Counted from the stretch's first letter, positions 34,154 to 43,520 are shown. The stretch is DNA of 64,000 nt from JBNPEO01 sp050490315 (GCF_050490315.1 NZ_JBNPEO010000013.1:1-64000); one strand, 5' to 3'. Notes: generated by a model from the letters alone, not told the origin. A program made the numbers and translations.

Positions 34154-34215
34154 GACTGCAACGTTATTTATCAACCTGATTCCGCAGAGTTGCGGGACGG
34201 ACGTGAGGAAGACTG

Positions 34216-36273
34216 ATGGCTACACAAGCCGTGGATAAGCCCCGGACCAGCCTGCGGGTTGGCGTACAGAAATTTGGGACGTTCCTCTCCGGAATGATCA
34301 TGCCCAACATTGGTGCGTTCATAGCCTGGGGACTAATTACAGCCCTGTTTATTGAGAAGGGCTGGATTCCGGTACCTGCCCTTGGTGGATTCGGAGAAAA
34401 CTCTGCCGGCGTGGCCAACATTGGTCTCGTTGGCCCGATGATCACCTACTTGTTGCCACTCCTTATTGCTTACACCGGCGGCAAGATGGTCTACGACGTC
34501 CGCGGTGGTGTGGTGGGCGCCATTGGCACCATGGGCGTGATTGTGGGCGCTGGTATCCCGATGTTCATCGGTGCCATGATTATGGGCCCGCTTGGCGGCT
34601 GGACCATGAAGCAGCTTGACCGCTTGTGGGATGGCAAAATCCGCCCCGGCTTCGAGATGCTGATCAACAACTTCTCAGCCGGCATCTGGGGCGCCGTTCT
34701 GGCCATGCTCGGGTTCTTTGGTGTTGCACCGGTGGTCTCCGGATTCAGTGCCGGTGCGGGCCAGGTGGTGCAGTTCTTGGTCAACAATGGCCTCTTGCCA
34801 CTGACCAGCATTTTCATCGAGCCCGCCAAGGTGCTCTTCCTCAACAACGCCATCAACCACGGCGTACTGACCCCGCTGGGTGTCCAGCAGTCCTTGGATC
34901 AGGGCAAATCGATCCTCTTCCTCCTCGAAGCCAACCCTGGCCCGGGCTTGGGAATCCTGCTGGCGTTTAGCTTCTTTGGCCGCGGAGCTGCCAAGGCTTC
35001 CGCTCCTGGCGCTGCGATCATCCACTTCCTCGGTGGTATTCACGAGATCTACTTCCCCTACGTATTGATGCGTCCGCTCCTGATCCTGGCCACCATTGCT
35101 GGCGGTATGACGGGCATTGCAACCCTTGCTATTACTCACTCGGGCCTTGTGGCTCCGGCAGCACCCGGCTCGATCATTGCGGTCCTGGCGCAGACCTCAC
35201 GCGATAGTTACTTTGGCGTGATCCTCTCGGTACTCCTCGCTACTGCCGTTTCTTTCTTGGTGGCTTCGGTCATTCTTCGTACCTCTAAGGACAAGGGCGA
35301 GGACGACTTGGGTGCCGCTACGTCCAAGATGGAAGCCATGAAGGGCAAAAAGAGTTCGGTTGCTTCCACTCTCAACGGTGGCGCAACTGGTGCAGGTGTT
35401 GGAACGGCTGTTTTGGCTGGTCCTATCAAGAACATAGTTTTTGCGTGCGACGCCGGTATGGGCTCGAGCGCCATGGGCGCCTCGGTACTGCGCAACAAGA
35501 TCAAGGCGGCCGGCTTGACCGACGTCAAGGTCACCAATGCGGCGATCGCCAACCTGACTGACACGTACGACGTTGTGGTCACTCACCAGGACCTCACCGA
35601 ACGCGCTAGGCCCCGGACCGAGAGCGCACAGCACTTCTCGGTGGATAACTTTATGGGCAGCCCGCGCTACGACGAGATTGTTGATTTGGTGCGCAGCTCC
35701 CAGACTGCTCCCGCCGATACGGCTACAACAGCACCAGCTGCGGCGGTTACTGCGGTAGGTGGCGGTGCCGCTGTGGCTAGCGCCGACGTCGCACCTTCTG
35801 CCGGGGCAGTATCTGAGGAAGCGGCTCAAAGTGCCGCGTCCAAGGACATCCTCCGGTCCTCCAGTGTGATCCTTAATGGCGCTGCGCGTGACCGTGATGG
35901 CGCCATTGACGAGGCCGGAAAGCTCTTGCTGGACCGTGGTGCTGTGGATGTGGGCTACGTTCAGGCCATGCATGAGCGCGAAGAATCCGTCTCCACTTAC
36001 ATGGGCAGTTTCCTCGCAATTCCGCACGGCACCAACGACGCCAAGGATCACATCCTGCACTCGGCCGTGTCCTTCATCCGTTACCCGGAGGGCATCGACT
36101 GGAACGGCAAGGAAGTGAAGTTTGTGGTGGGTGTTGCCGGTGTCAACAACGAGCACCTGCACATCCTCTCCTCCATCGCCAAGATCTTCACTAACAAGGC
36201 GCAGGTGGCTCAGCTTGAATCAGCCACCAGCGTTGAAGAGATCTTGGACCTCTTTGAAAAGGTGAATTCATAG
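34216..36273 (+). CDS. mtlA: Mannitol PTS permease, EIICBA
   Basis: A 685-residue protein importing and phosphorylating mannitol. EIIC membrane domain at 1-360 with GGIHEIYFPYV (273-283); EIIB with active Cys411 in FACDAGMGSS; an Ala/Pro-rich linker at about 495-540; EIIA with active His604 in AIPHGTND. The phosphate comes from HPr and EI encoded just upstream on the other strand. All three domains are in one chain, as in E. coli MtlA. Its stop overlaps the mtlD GTG by one base. Confidence 0.95.
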   Translation: MATQAVDKPRTSLRVGVQKFGTFLSGMIMPNIGAFIAWGLITALFIEKGWIPVPALGGFGENSAGVANIGLVGPMITYLLPLLIAYTGGKMVYDVRGGVVGAIGTMGVIVGAGIPMFIGAMIMGPLGGWTMKQLDRLWDGKIRPGFEMLINNFSAGIWGAVLAMLGFFGVAPVVSGFSAGAGQVVQFLVNNGLLPLTSIFIEPAKVLFLNNAINHGVLTPLGVQQSLDQGKSILFLLEANPGPGLGILLAFSFFGRGAAKASAPGAAIIHFLGGIHEIYFPYVLMRPLLILATIAGGMTGIATLAITHSGLVAPAAPGSIIAVLAQTSRDSYFGVILSVLLATAVSFLVASVILRTSKDKGEDDLGAATSKMEAMKGKKSSVASTLNGGATGAGVGTAVLAGPIKNIVFACDAGMGSSAMGASVLRNKIKAAGLTDVKVTNAAIANLTDTYDVVVTHQDLTERARPRTESAQHFSVDNFMGSPRYDEIVDLVRSSQTAPADTATTAPAAAVTAVGGGAAVASADVAPSAGAVSEEAAQSAASKDILRSSSVILNGAARDRDGAIDEAGKLLLDRGAVDVGYVQAMHEREESVSTYMGSFLAIPHGTNDAKDHILHSAVSFIRYPEGIDWNGKEVKFVVGVAGVNNEHLHILSSIAKIFTNKAQVAQLESATSVEEILDLFEKVNS

Positions 36274-37436
36274 TGAAAGCAGTTCATTTTGGTGCTGGAA
36301 ACATCGGACGCGGTTTTGTGGGGCTCTTGCTCCACGAAGCCGGGTACGAGGTGGTGTTCGCTGATGTTGCAGACGCGCTGATTAGCCAACTTGCCGCAGC
36401 TGATTCCTACACGGTTCACGAAGTGGGGGAGAACCCGGCAGACAAAACTGTCACGGGCTTTCGTGCGCTGAACTCTGGCAGCCAAGAGGCCGCCGTTGTG
36501 GAAGAAATTGCGACGGCGGATGTGGTCACCACAGCTGTGGGGCCGCACATCCTCAAGTTCGTGGCACCTGTCATCGCCCGCGGCCTGGCAGCCCGGCCCG
36601 CCGGACTTGCGCCGCTGCACGTGATGGCTTGTGAGAACGCCATTAACGCAACGGACATCCTCCGCGACGCCATTGTGGCTAACTGGGATGACGCAGCCGG
36701 TTCTTTGGATTCGGTGGCAGTCTTTGCCAATACCGCTGTGGACCGGATTGTTCCCAACCAGGCCGCAGGGCAGGGGATGGACGTGACGGTGGAAACCTTT
36801 TACGAGTGGGTTATTGACGCCACCCCGTTTAAGGGCGCTCCGCCGGTCATTCCGGGAGCCACTTTTGTGGACGCGCTGGGCCCGTACATCGAGCGCAAAC
36901 TCTTTACGGTGAACACCGGGCACGCCTCGGCCGCCTACTTTGGTTATGCAGCTGGGATCGAGAAAATATCCGATGCCATGGCAGATCCGACTGTTGGTGC
37001 CAAGGTGCGGGCAGTGCTTGAGGAAACTAAGGCATTGTTGGTGGCAAAACATGGTTTTGATGAGGCGGCACAAGAGGCCTACGTTCAAAAGATTCTTGGC
37101 CGTTTCACCAACCCGTACTTGCCGGACACTGTGAACCGTGTGGGCCGTGCGCCGATGCGTAAACTCAGCCGCAACGAACGGTTTATCTCCCCGGCGGCTG
37201 AACTAGCCGAACGTGGGACCACGCCGTCGGCCTTGCTTGAGGCGATGGGTGCGGCACTGCGCTTTGACGATCCAGCTGACGCTGAAGCCGTTGAGCTTGG
37301 TGGAATCTTGGCTTCGAGCTCAGCGGCGGAAGCTGCCGAGAAGATCACGGGGCTGGAGGCGGATCACCCGCTTTTTGGTGCAGTGGTTGAACTCATTGAC
37401 GCTGCAATCAAGGAACGGGACGCGGCAAAAGCCTAA
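36273..37436 (+). CDS. mtlD: Mannitol-1-phosphate 5-dehydrogenase
   Basis: A 387-residue polyol-specific long-chain dehydrogenase converting mannitol-1-phosphate to fructose-6-phosphate with NAD. The N-terminal Rossmann motif is HFGAGNIGRGFVG; the catalytic segment KLFTVNTGHASAAYFGY holds the family's conserved Asn/His. GTG start with AAAGGTG upstream, inside the mtlA end. A terminator follows at 37464. Confidence 0.95.
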   Translation: MKAVHFGAGNIGRGFVGLLLHEAGYEVVFADVADALISQLAAADSYTVHEVGENPADKTVTGFRALNSGSQEAAVVEEIATADVVTTAVGPHILKFVAPVIARGLAARPAGLAPLHVMACENAINATDILRDAIVANWDDAAGSLDSVAVFANTAVDRIVPNQAAGQGMDVTVETFYEWVIDATPFKGAPPVIPGATFVDALGPYIERKLFTVNTGHASAAYFGYAAGIEKISDAMADPTVGAKVRAVLEETKALLVAKHGFDEAAQEAYVQKILGRFTNPYLPDTVNRVGRAPMRKLSRNERFISPAAELAERGTTPSALLEAMGAALRFDDPADAEAVELGGILASSSAAEAAEKITGLEADHPLFGAVVELIDAAIKERDAAKA

Positions 37437-37463
37437 GGCCCTGAGCTAAACACCGTTTCTAAC

Positions 37464-37505
37464 GAACCCCCTCTCACCTTTGAATAGAAGGCTGAGAGGG
37501 GGTTC
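37464..37505 (+). terminator. Terminator after mtlD
   Basis: Arms GAACCCCCTCTCA (37464-37476) and complement (37493-37505), with inner CCTT/AAGG pairing that shortens the loop. The T-run after it is weak (TTCCGTGTT). Confidence 0.75.
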
Positions 37506-37534
37506 CGTGTTAACCAGATCCAGCAATACTTGTT

Positions 37535-37565
37535 GTTAGGTGCCCTAACTGTTAGGATACCTAAC
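37535..37565. promoter_or_regulatory. Two tandem MarR operators
   Basis: GTTAGGTGCCCTAAC (37535-37549) and GTTAGGATACCTAAC (37551-37565) share the form GTTAGG-n3-CCTAAC, with centres 16 bases apart. The second ends one base before the MarR ATG, so it covers the start site; autoregulation with tight repression is expected. Confidence 0.85.
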
Positions 37566-37566
37566 T

Positions 37567-38019
37567 ATGAACGTTGAACAGAAGCACAGCCCCGAGCTGC
37601 TCGCCCTTAGCGCGGAATTTCGGGAAGCCCTCAGGCATAGTGTGTTTTTCGCCCGGCGTTTTGACTCCGACGGGGAACTCAGCGTCGCACAACTGAGCAT
37701 GCTCAACATGGTAGCCAGCGGCCCCGTCCGCGTGGGCGAAATTGCACGCAACCTCGGAGTTAAAGTTCCCAGTGCCACCGAGCAAATCATCCGGCTCGAA
37801 AAAGCCGGCCTCGTCCTACGCCAACCCGATCCCGAGGACTCCCGGGCCGTGCGCGTAGCGCTCACTGAGGCCGGCAAACAGACAGCAGCTAGCTCCAACG
37901 AACGCCGCAACCACTCCATGGCCGGCGTCTTAGCGGCCCTCACCGCCCAAGACCGGGAAGCGCTCAGCAAAGCACTGCCGGTGATCTCGAAAATCAATAA
38001 CAACATCCACCAGGACTGA
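37567..38019 (+). CDS. MarR-family regulator
   Basis: A 150-residue winged-helix repressor: the recognition region VRVGEIARNLGVKVPSATEQIIRLEKAGLV and wing RQPDPEDSRAVRVALTEAG are typical. The ATG at 37567 directly follows the operator pair, so the mRNA is nearly leaderless. It is 42 bases upstream of an MFS pump on the same strand, the classic MarR-efflux pair; the inducer is probably a drug-like or phenolic compound (inference). Confidence 0.92.
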   Translation: MNVEQKHSPELLALSAEFREALRHSVFFARRFDSDGELSVAQLSMLNMVASGPVRVGEIARNLGVKVPSATEQIIRLEKAGLVLRQPDPEDSRAVRVALTEAGKQTAASSNERRNHSMAGVLAALTAQDREALSKALPVISKINNNIHQD

Positions 38020-38061
38020 ACCGCCTCAGCCCTGGCCATCCAAGCACTAGGAGAATCCTCG

Positions 38062-39288
38062 ATGGAAGGCCAGCTCGCAGAAACCCTGCAGGCAAGCGAA
38101 GAAACGCTCGAAGCTGAAAAAGCCTCGTTTCTCAAACAACCCAAGGCCGTGTGGGCCACCGCGCTCGCAGCCGTCTTTGCATTTATGGGCATCGGATTGG
38201 TTGACCCCATCCTGCCCGCAATCGCCAAAAACCTGCAGGCCAGCCCCAGCCAGGTTTCCTTGCTCTTCACCAGCTACTTTGCCGTCACGGCAGTCGCCAT
38301 GCTGATCAGCGGTTTTGTCTCCTCCCGGATCGGCGGCAAAAAAACACTGCTCACTGGCCTAGCCATCATTGTGGTGTTCGCATCCCTCTCTGGAACTTCC
38401 GGAAGCGTTGGTGAACTCGTTGGATTCCGTGCCGGTTGGGGCCTAGGAAACGCCCTGTTTGTGGCCACGGCGCTCGCCGTGATTGTTGGTGTGGCAAGCG
38501 GCGGCGCAGCTACCGCCATCATCCTTTATGAGGCCGCACTTGGCTTAGGAATCTCGCTCGGTCCACTCCTTGGAGCACTGTTGGGCGGCTGGCAGTGGCG
38601 CGCACCATTCTTTGGGACTGCAGTACTGATGGCCGCTGCGTTTATCGCCCTCCTCGTGATGCTCCCCAAAACGGCGCTGCCAGCTAAAAAGGTTCGCTTG
38701 CGTGATCCCCTCCTTGCACTGGGGCACAAGGGACTGCGGACCACTGCGGCGTCCGGGCTCTTCTACAACTACGGCTTCTTCACCATTTTGGCTTTCACCC
38801 CCTTCATCCTGGGTATGGACGCCTACGGCATTGGAGCTGTGTTTTTTGGCTGGGGAGTCGCCCTGGCGGTGTTTTCCGTGTTCGCAGCTCCGGTCCTCCA
38901 GCGTCGATTCGGCTCAGTGACGGTGCTGGCCTTTACGCTGGGACTGCTGATGCTGGACCTAGTGGGACTGGGACTGGCCGCTGGGCACTCGGTGACCGCC
39001 GTCGTCGTACTGGTGATTGTGGCTGGCGCACTGCTGGGTATCAACAACACCATCTACACCGAGCTTGCCATGGGCGTTTCTGACTCCCCGCGCCCGGTAG
39101 CCTCAGCCGGCTACAACTTTGTTCGGTGGGCAGGTGGTGCCCTGGCTCCGTTCTTCGCCGCAAAATTGGGCGAAAACTTTGGCGCTCAAGTTCCGTTCTT
39201 TGTTGCTGCCCTCACCCTGGCCATCTCAGCCTTGGTAGTTATTGGCGGACGCCGTTACCTGAAAGAACACGAACCAGAAGCCGTGTAA
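38062..39288 (+). CDS. MFS drug-efflux-type transporter
   Basis: A 408-residue transporter with 12 predicted helices after a 30-residue cytoplasmic leader. Motif-A-like SSRIGGKKTLL lies between helices 2 and 3, and LGISLGPLLGALLGGWQWRAPF is the antiporter motif C of the drug:H+ antiporters. AGGAGAATCC precedes the ATG. It is very probably co-regulated by the MarR upstream. Substrate is unknown. Confidence 0.88.
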   Translation: MEGQLAETLQASEETLEAEKASFLKQPKAVWATALAAVFAFMGIGLVDPILPAIAKNLQASPSQVSLLFTSYFAVTAVAMLISGFVSSRIGGKKTLLTGLAIIVVFASLSGTSGSVGELVGFRAGWGLGNALFVATALAVIVGVASGGAATAIILYEAALGLGISLGPLLGALLGGWQWRAPFFGTAVLMAAAFIALLVMLPKTALPAKKVRLRDPLLALGHKGLRTTAASGLFYNYGFFTILAFTPFILGMDAYGIGAVFFGWGVALAVFSVFAAPVLQRRFGSVTVLAFTLGLLMLDLVGLGLAAGHSVTAVVVLVIVAGALLGINNTIYTELAMGVSDSPRPVASAGYNFVRWAGGALAPFFAAKLGENFGAQVPFFVAALTLAISALVVIGGRRYLKEHEPEAV

Positions 39289-39304
39289 ATCAGCTTCAAA
39301 CAAG

Positions 39305-39339
39305 GTGTGGCACCTACCTCAACGAGGTAGGTGCCACAC
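39305..39339. terminator. Perfect 16-base hairpin between convergent genes
   Basis: Arms GTGTGGCACCTACCTC (39305-39320) and complement (39324-39339) with a loop of only AAC. It lies 17 bases after the MFS stop and 16 before the end of the convergent sugar transporter. The T-run is weak on both strands. Confidence 0.8.
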
Positions 39340-39355
39340 GTTCTTAATGAGCCGT

Positions 39356-40822
39356 TCAGACCTTCGCGGAACCCTTCTTTACAAACAACGTCTCGGCTTG
39401 CTCAAGAGACATACCGTTGGTCTCCGGCACCTTGAACATCACAAAGAAGAAGGACGCGGCAGCGAACAACGCGTACATTCCGTACGTCAGCGGGAGAGAA
39501 CCTGCCGCCATCACGGGGAAGCTGAGCGTAATGGCAAAGTTAGCCACCCACTGGGCTGCGGCGGCTAAGCCCAAAGCGCGTGCACGGATCTTGGACGGGA
39601 AAATTTCGCCCAACAACACCCACACCAACGGGCCCCACGAAGCGCCGAAACTCACCACAAAAACGTTCGCGGCAACCAACGCTACTGGCCCCCACGCACC
39701 CGGCAAAGTAATGTCCGGGGACGTGCCCACGGCTGAGGAAAAAGCTATCGCCATGGTTGCCAAGGAAACTGCCATACCAATCGAACCGGTCAGCAAAATC
39801 GGGCGGCGGCCAACCCGGTCCACCAAGGCGATCGCCACGAGGGTCACCAAAATGTTCACAATTGCCGTGACCACGGAGATGGTGAGCGAATCCTTTTCTT
39901 GGAAGCCAACTGCCTTCCACAACGTGGTGGAGTAGTAGAAAATCACGTTGATGCCCACAAATTGCTGGAGGACTGAGAGGATGATGCCGATCCACACCAC
40001 AGGCTGCAAACCCCATGCGGAACCGCGCAGAGCACCCTTCTTCTCCGAAAGTTTGTCCTCGGAAATGGCCGCTTTGATTTCGCGGATGTGGCGGTCCGTA
40101 TCCTCGTTAGGAGCAATGGATTCAAAGACCTCACGGGCCTTGTCTTCCTTCCCCTGGAAAACCAGGAAACGCGGAGATTCAGGCAGCGTAAAGGCGATCC
40201 AGCCGTAAACCACCGCGGGAACCGCGCCAGCAATGAACATCCAACGCCACGCTTCAATGCCGAACCAGAGCGGATTGTGAGCACCACCAGCAGAGGTGGC
40301 AAAAAGTGCATCGGAGAGCAGCGCTGCGAAAATACCGGTGGTGATGGCCAACTGCTGCAGGGAGGCCAAACGGCCGCGCACCTGGCGCGGGGAAATCTCG
40401 GAAATATACGCGGGGGCAATCACCGAAGCCAAGCCAATACCCAAGCCACCCACCAAGCGCCAGATAATCAGATCCCACACACCGAAGGCAAAACCAGCAC
40501 CGAGGGCGCTGATCAAAAATAGTGCTGCGCCAAGCTTCATCGCAGGAATTCGGCCGTACTTGTCAGCGATTCGACCGGCCAAGTACGCACCCACGGCGCA
40601 ACCTAAGAGAGCCACAGCCACAGCGAACCCGGTGACGGCCTCGGAGAGCGCGAACTGATCCTTGATGGCGTCAACCGCGCCATTAACCACGGAAGAATCG
40701 AAACCGAAGAGGAATCCTCCCACGGCTCCTGCTACTGCAAGCCAAATGACCCTCGGTGGGATCTTAGTGTTGGCCTGCGGGGCATCGCTACCCGGGCCTT
40801 GGTGCTGTTTTTCCGTGGACAT
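39356..40822 (-). CDS. Sugar porter family MFS transporter
   Basis: A 488-residue sugar/polyol:H+ symporter. The family signatures are ADKYGRIPAMKLG (loop 2-3), PAYISEISPRQVRGRL, PESPRFLVFQG (after helix 6), DRVGRRPILL (loop 8-9) and PETNGMSLEQAE at the end. ATG 40822 with AGGAG six bases upstream is preferred to the open frame to 40900. Substrate could be xylose, galactose or inositol; the sequence does not decide. Confidence 0.92.
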   Translation of the reverse strand: MSTEKQHQGPGSDAPQANTKIPPRVIWLAVAGAVGGFLFGFDSSVVNGAVDAIKDQFALSEAVTGFAVAVALLGCAVGAYLAGRIADKYGRIPAMKLGAALFLISALGAGFAFGVWDLIIWRLVGGLGIGLASVIAPAYISEISPRQVRGRLASLQQLAITTGIFAALLSDALFATSAGGAHNPLWFGIEAWRWMFIAGAVPAVVYGWIAFTLPESPRFLVFQGKEDKAREVFESIAPNEDTDRHIREIKAAISEDKLSEKKGALRGSAWGLQPVVWIGIILSVLQQFVGINVIFYYSTTLWKAVGFQEKDSLTISVVTAIVNILVTLVAIALVDRVGRRPILLTGSIGMAVSLATMAIAFSSAVGTSPDITLPGAWGPVALVAANVFVVSFGASWGPLVWVLLGEIFPSKIRARALGLAAAAQWVANFAITLSFPVMAAGSLPLTYGMYALFAAASFFFVMFKVPETNGMSLEQAETLFVKKGSAKV

Positions 40823-40927
40823 CTTTGCTCCTACTCGGATTATTAAGGGCGTCGAGTTGGCATCCTTGGCTTCCCGGCACATTTCCATCCAGTCTTGCAC
40901 CGGGACCGGTGCGGTGCCAGTTAAACA

Positions 40928-40990
40928 GGGAACGCGCCGTCGTTCTGGGCCCTAAATGTGCTTAAGGCGACATTACGACGGCGCGTTCCC
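40928..40990. terminator. Long stem-loop after the DHA2 transporter gene
   Basis: Perfect 16-base arms GGGAACGCGCCGTCGT (40928-40943) and complement (40975-40990) separated by 31 bases. It lies 38 bases past the end of the minus-strand transporter and 105 bases ahead of the sugar porter start. It has no T-run beyond CTGTTTAA. Confidence 0.65.
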
Positions 40991-41027
40991 GGCTTGGTTG
41001 CTTGGCTCCGCTTATGCGGGGGCTCTT

Positions 41028-42704
41028 CTAGTGGACAGGCAGGGCGTCCGCGTCTGCTGGTGCGGCTCCGCTACTCGGATCAGTGAGTTTGCGGTTGGGC
41101 AAAGCGAAGCTGATCAAGAACGCAATGCCGGTGAGAATTGCTGCGGTGAGCATCACGCCGTCGATCGCTTGGGCGAAGCCATCCGTGATGGGCTGGGTCA
41201 GCTGCGCGTTAGCGCCATGCAGCCAACTTGTGTCGTTGAGCGAATCGTTGGAAGCGCCCTTTTTGACGAACTCAAAGAGCTTGGCATTGGCCGGGTCAGA
41301 GGCGATCGCCGGATCCTTGAGGAGCTTGAGGTAATCCGGATTGGCCATGGCATTTTTGAGGCCGCTGGCAACTTTGTCTGCCGCGAGGCTAAAGAGCATT
41401 GAGATGAACACTGCGGTGCCCACTGCGCCACCCATAGAACGGAAGAACGCGGCGGTGGAGGTTCCAACGCCCATGTCCTTGGCCGGTACGGATACCTGCA
41501 TAGCCAAGGTCAGCGGCTGCATGCAGAAGCCCAGTCCAACACCAAAGAATACGGCGATGAGGCCGGGGACCCACAGCTCCGTGTCCCAGTGCAGCGAGAA
41601 GCTCATCACAAGCGCCGCGGCCGTGAGAATGGCCGTTCCAACGATCGGGAAAACGCGGTACGTGCCGGAGGCGGAGATGGTCCGGCCTGCCGTGATCGAG
41701 CCAAACAGGATACCCACGGTGAAAGTGATCATCATCAGGCCAGCTTCTGTGGGGGTGAGCCCCTTAACCAGCTGGAGATACATTGGCAGCATGGCGATGG
41801 CACCGAACATACCCACACCGATGATGAAGTTCAGTAGTGAGGACAAGCCAAAGGTGATGTTGCTGAAGAGTCGCAGGGGGATCAGCGCATAGTCACCGGC
41901 ACGACGTTCGGCGAATAGGAACGCGATGATACCGATGACTCCGAGGCCGTAGCAGAGCCACGAGTTCCCTGAAGTCCAACCCCATGAGCGGCCCTGTTCG
42001 GCGACGAGGAGCAAGGGGACGATCGCCAAGGTGATGGCCGCGGCGCCCCAGTAGTCGATCTTTTGTTTGACGTGCCGTGTGGGCAAGTGCAAGAACATAA
42101 ACACAACAGTCAGCGCTGCGAGACCGATGGGGAGGTTCACAAAAAACACCCAGCGCCAGCCGTCAAAGCCAAGAATGTTCGAGCTTCCGGCGAAGGCGCC
42201 ACCGATCACGGGGCCCAGTACGGAGGAGATGCCAAAGACGGACATAAAGTAGCCCTGGAATTTGGCGCGGTCCTTCAGAGCAACGATGTCGCCGATGATG
42301 GTCAGGGCCAAGGCCATCAGACCACCTGCACCGAGGCCTTGGATGCCGCGGGCGATAGCGAGTTCCGTCATCGAGTGCACAGAACCCGCGTAGAGGGAGC
42401 CGGCCAAGAAGATGATGATGGCGATCAGGTAGAGCGGGCGGCGTCCGAAGATGTCGCTGAGCTTGCCGTACAACGGGGTGCTGACCGTGGAGGTAATGAG
42501 GTACGCCGTGGTGGCCCATGCCTGCAATGAAAGGCCGTCAAGGTCGTTGGCGATGGTGTAAATCGAGGTCGAGACGATGGTCTGGTCCAAGGAGGACAAG
42601 AACATTCCGAGCATCAGGCCGATCATGACCAGTACGGTTTGCCGCTGGCTCAGAGTCTCGCCGGCCGCGACGGTGCCGCGGCGTTTGGGCAGGGTGGTAG
42701 ACAT
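41028..42704 (-). CDS. DHA2-family (EmrB/QacA) MFS transporter
   Basis: A 558-residue 14-helix drug:H+ antiporter. Helix 1 is followed by LDQTIVSTSIYTIANDL, a DHA2 hallmark (the Asp in helix 1); motif A is GKLSDIFGRRPLYL and motif C is SSVLGPVIGGAFAG. A long loop near 420-480 precedes the last helices. TGGAG lies upstream of the ATG. A dyad at 42737, just upstream, suggests control by a MarR- or TetR-type repressor not encoded beside it. Confidence 0.9.
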   Translation of the reverse strand: MSTTLPKRRGTVAAGETLSQRQTVLVMIGLMLGMFLSSLDQTIVSTSIYTIANDLDGLSLQAWATTAYLITSTVSTPLYGKLSDIFGRRPLYLIAIIIFLAGSLYAGSVHSMTELAIARGIQGLGAGGLMALALTIIGDIVALKDRAKFQGYFMSVFGISSVLGPVIGGAFAGSSNILGFDGWRWVFFVNLPIGLAALTVVFMFLHLPTRHVKQKIDYWGAAAITLAIVPLLLVAEQGRSWGWTSGNSWLCYGLGVIGIIAFLFAERRAGDYALIPLRLFSNITFGLSSLLNFIIGVGMFGAIAMLPMYLQLVKGLTPTEAGLMMITFTVGILFGSITAGRTISASGTYRVFPIVGTAILTAAALVMSFSLHWDTELWVPGLIAVFFGVGLGFCMQPLTLAMQVSVPAKDMGVGTSTAAFFRSMGGAVGTAVFISMLFSLAADKVASGLKNAMANPDYLKLLKDPAIASDPANAKLFEFVKKGASNDSLNDTSWLHGANAQLTQPITDGFAQAIDGVMLTAAILTGIAFLISFALPNRKLTDPSSGAAPADADALPVH

Positions 42705-42736
42705 GGAATTTCTCCAGGAAGTGGGGGCTAAGCATT

Positions 42737-42759
42737 GATAGTTGCTTTCAGTAACTATC
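42737..42759 (-). promoter_or_regulatory. Dyad in the DHA2 transporter promoter
   Basis: GATAGTTGC (42737-42745) and GTAACTATC (42751-42759) are 9-base arms with one mismatch and a 5-base centre, 33 bases before the ATG. This is the size of a MarR or TetR operator. No regulator gene adjoins it. Confidence 0.6.
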
Positions 42760-42793
42760 TTATCTCGGACTTTGTTCCCGGAGTGTTAAATAT

Positions 42794-42863
42794 TTTCGCC
42801 GAGTGGGTAGATAACGTCCCTTTGAAGGGCCTCAAAGCGACGTTATCTACCCACTCGGCGAAA
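42794..42863. terminator. Perfect 25-base hairpin after rraA
   Basis: Left arm 42794-42818 (begins TTTCGCCGAGTGGGTAG) and right arm 42839-42863 are exact complements over 25 bases, with a 20-base spacer that itself contains CTTTGA/TCAAAG. It lies 11 bases after the rraA stop and 35 bases outside the DHA2 operator. It is far longer than a usual terminator and may be a mobile or repeated palindromic element. Confidence 0.65.
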
Positions 42864-42873
42864 GGGGAGGAAG

Positions 42874-43362
42874 TTAGAGGTCGGTGAGGATGCCGTCGGG
42901 GTCGCAGAAGATCATGGCTCCGGGACGGAAGGTCACGCCGTCGATCTCTATCTCGACATCAGCCTCGCCAGCGCCGGTTTTGCTGCTCTTACGCGGATTG
43001 CTGCCCAGCGCCTTAACGCCCAGTGGCAACTCGCCAATCGCTTCACGGTCACGGACCGCACCGTTAATAACGACGCCGGCCCACCCGTTCTCCACGGCGC
43101 TCGCCGCGATCATGTCCCCCATCAAAGCCGTGCGTAGCGAACCGCCGCCGTCCACCACCAGTACGGCTCCGCGCCCGGGGCTAGCCAAAACGGACTTCAC
43201 TAAGGCGTTGTCCTCGAAGCAGCGAACCGTGCGAACGGGCCCGCTGAAATGAGAATGGCCGCCGATGGACTGGAACTGCAAGGCAACAGAGTCCAGTTCG
43301 TCACCGCGCTCGTCAAAGAGGTCGGCTGTGTTGATGCGGTTCTCTGCGGTGGTCTCGCTCAT
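42874..43362 (-). CDS. RraA-family protein
   Basis: A 162-residue RraA/HMG-aldolase-like protein. GDMIAASAVENGWAGVVINGAVRD contains the conserved Asp and Arg of the metal and substrate site. In Gammaproteobacteria RraA inhibits RNase E; related proteins are 4-hydroxy-4-methyl-2-oxoglutarate aldolase or oxaloacetate decarboxylase. Which applies here is not decided. ATG 43362 with AAAGGAG is preferred to the open frame reaching 43452. Confidence 0.88.
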   Translation of the reverse strand: MSETTAENRINTADLFDERGDELDSVALQFQSIGGHSHFSGPVRTVRCFEDNALVKSVLASPGRGAVLVVDGGGSLRTALMGDMIAASAVENGWAGVVINGAVRDREAIGELPLGVKALGSNPRKSSKTGAGEADVEIEIDGVTFRPGAMIFCDPDGILTDL

Positions 43363-43520
43363 GGGTCTCCTTTGATCCGAACTTCTGGCTGGCTGTGCGC
43401 CTGGAGCCAGAATAGCTGTTTGCGAGCATGCGGTTGCCTCACGGCTCCGCATGACAAGCCATCCACGGCGGTGAAAGGTATGCTGTGCCCCAGACCAGCC
43501 AGTAGCGCCGCAAAGGAACA

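Noticed and set aside
35197..36162. Long open frame antisense to mtlA
   Set aside because: Coding evidence for mtlA is complete (EIIC, EIIB, EIIA motifs); the antisense frame has no recognisable domain or start signal.
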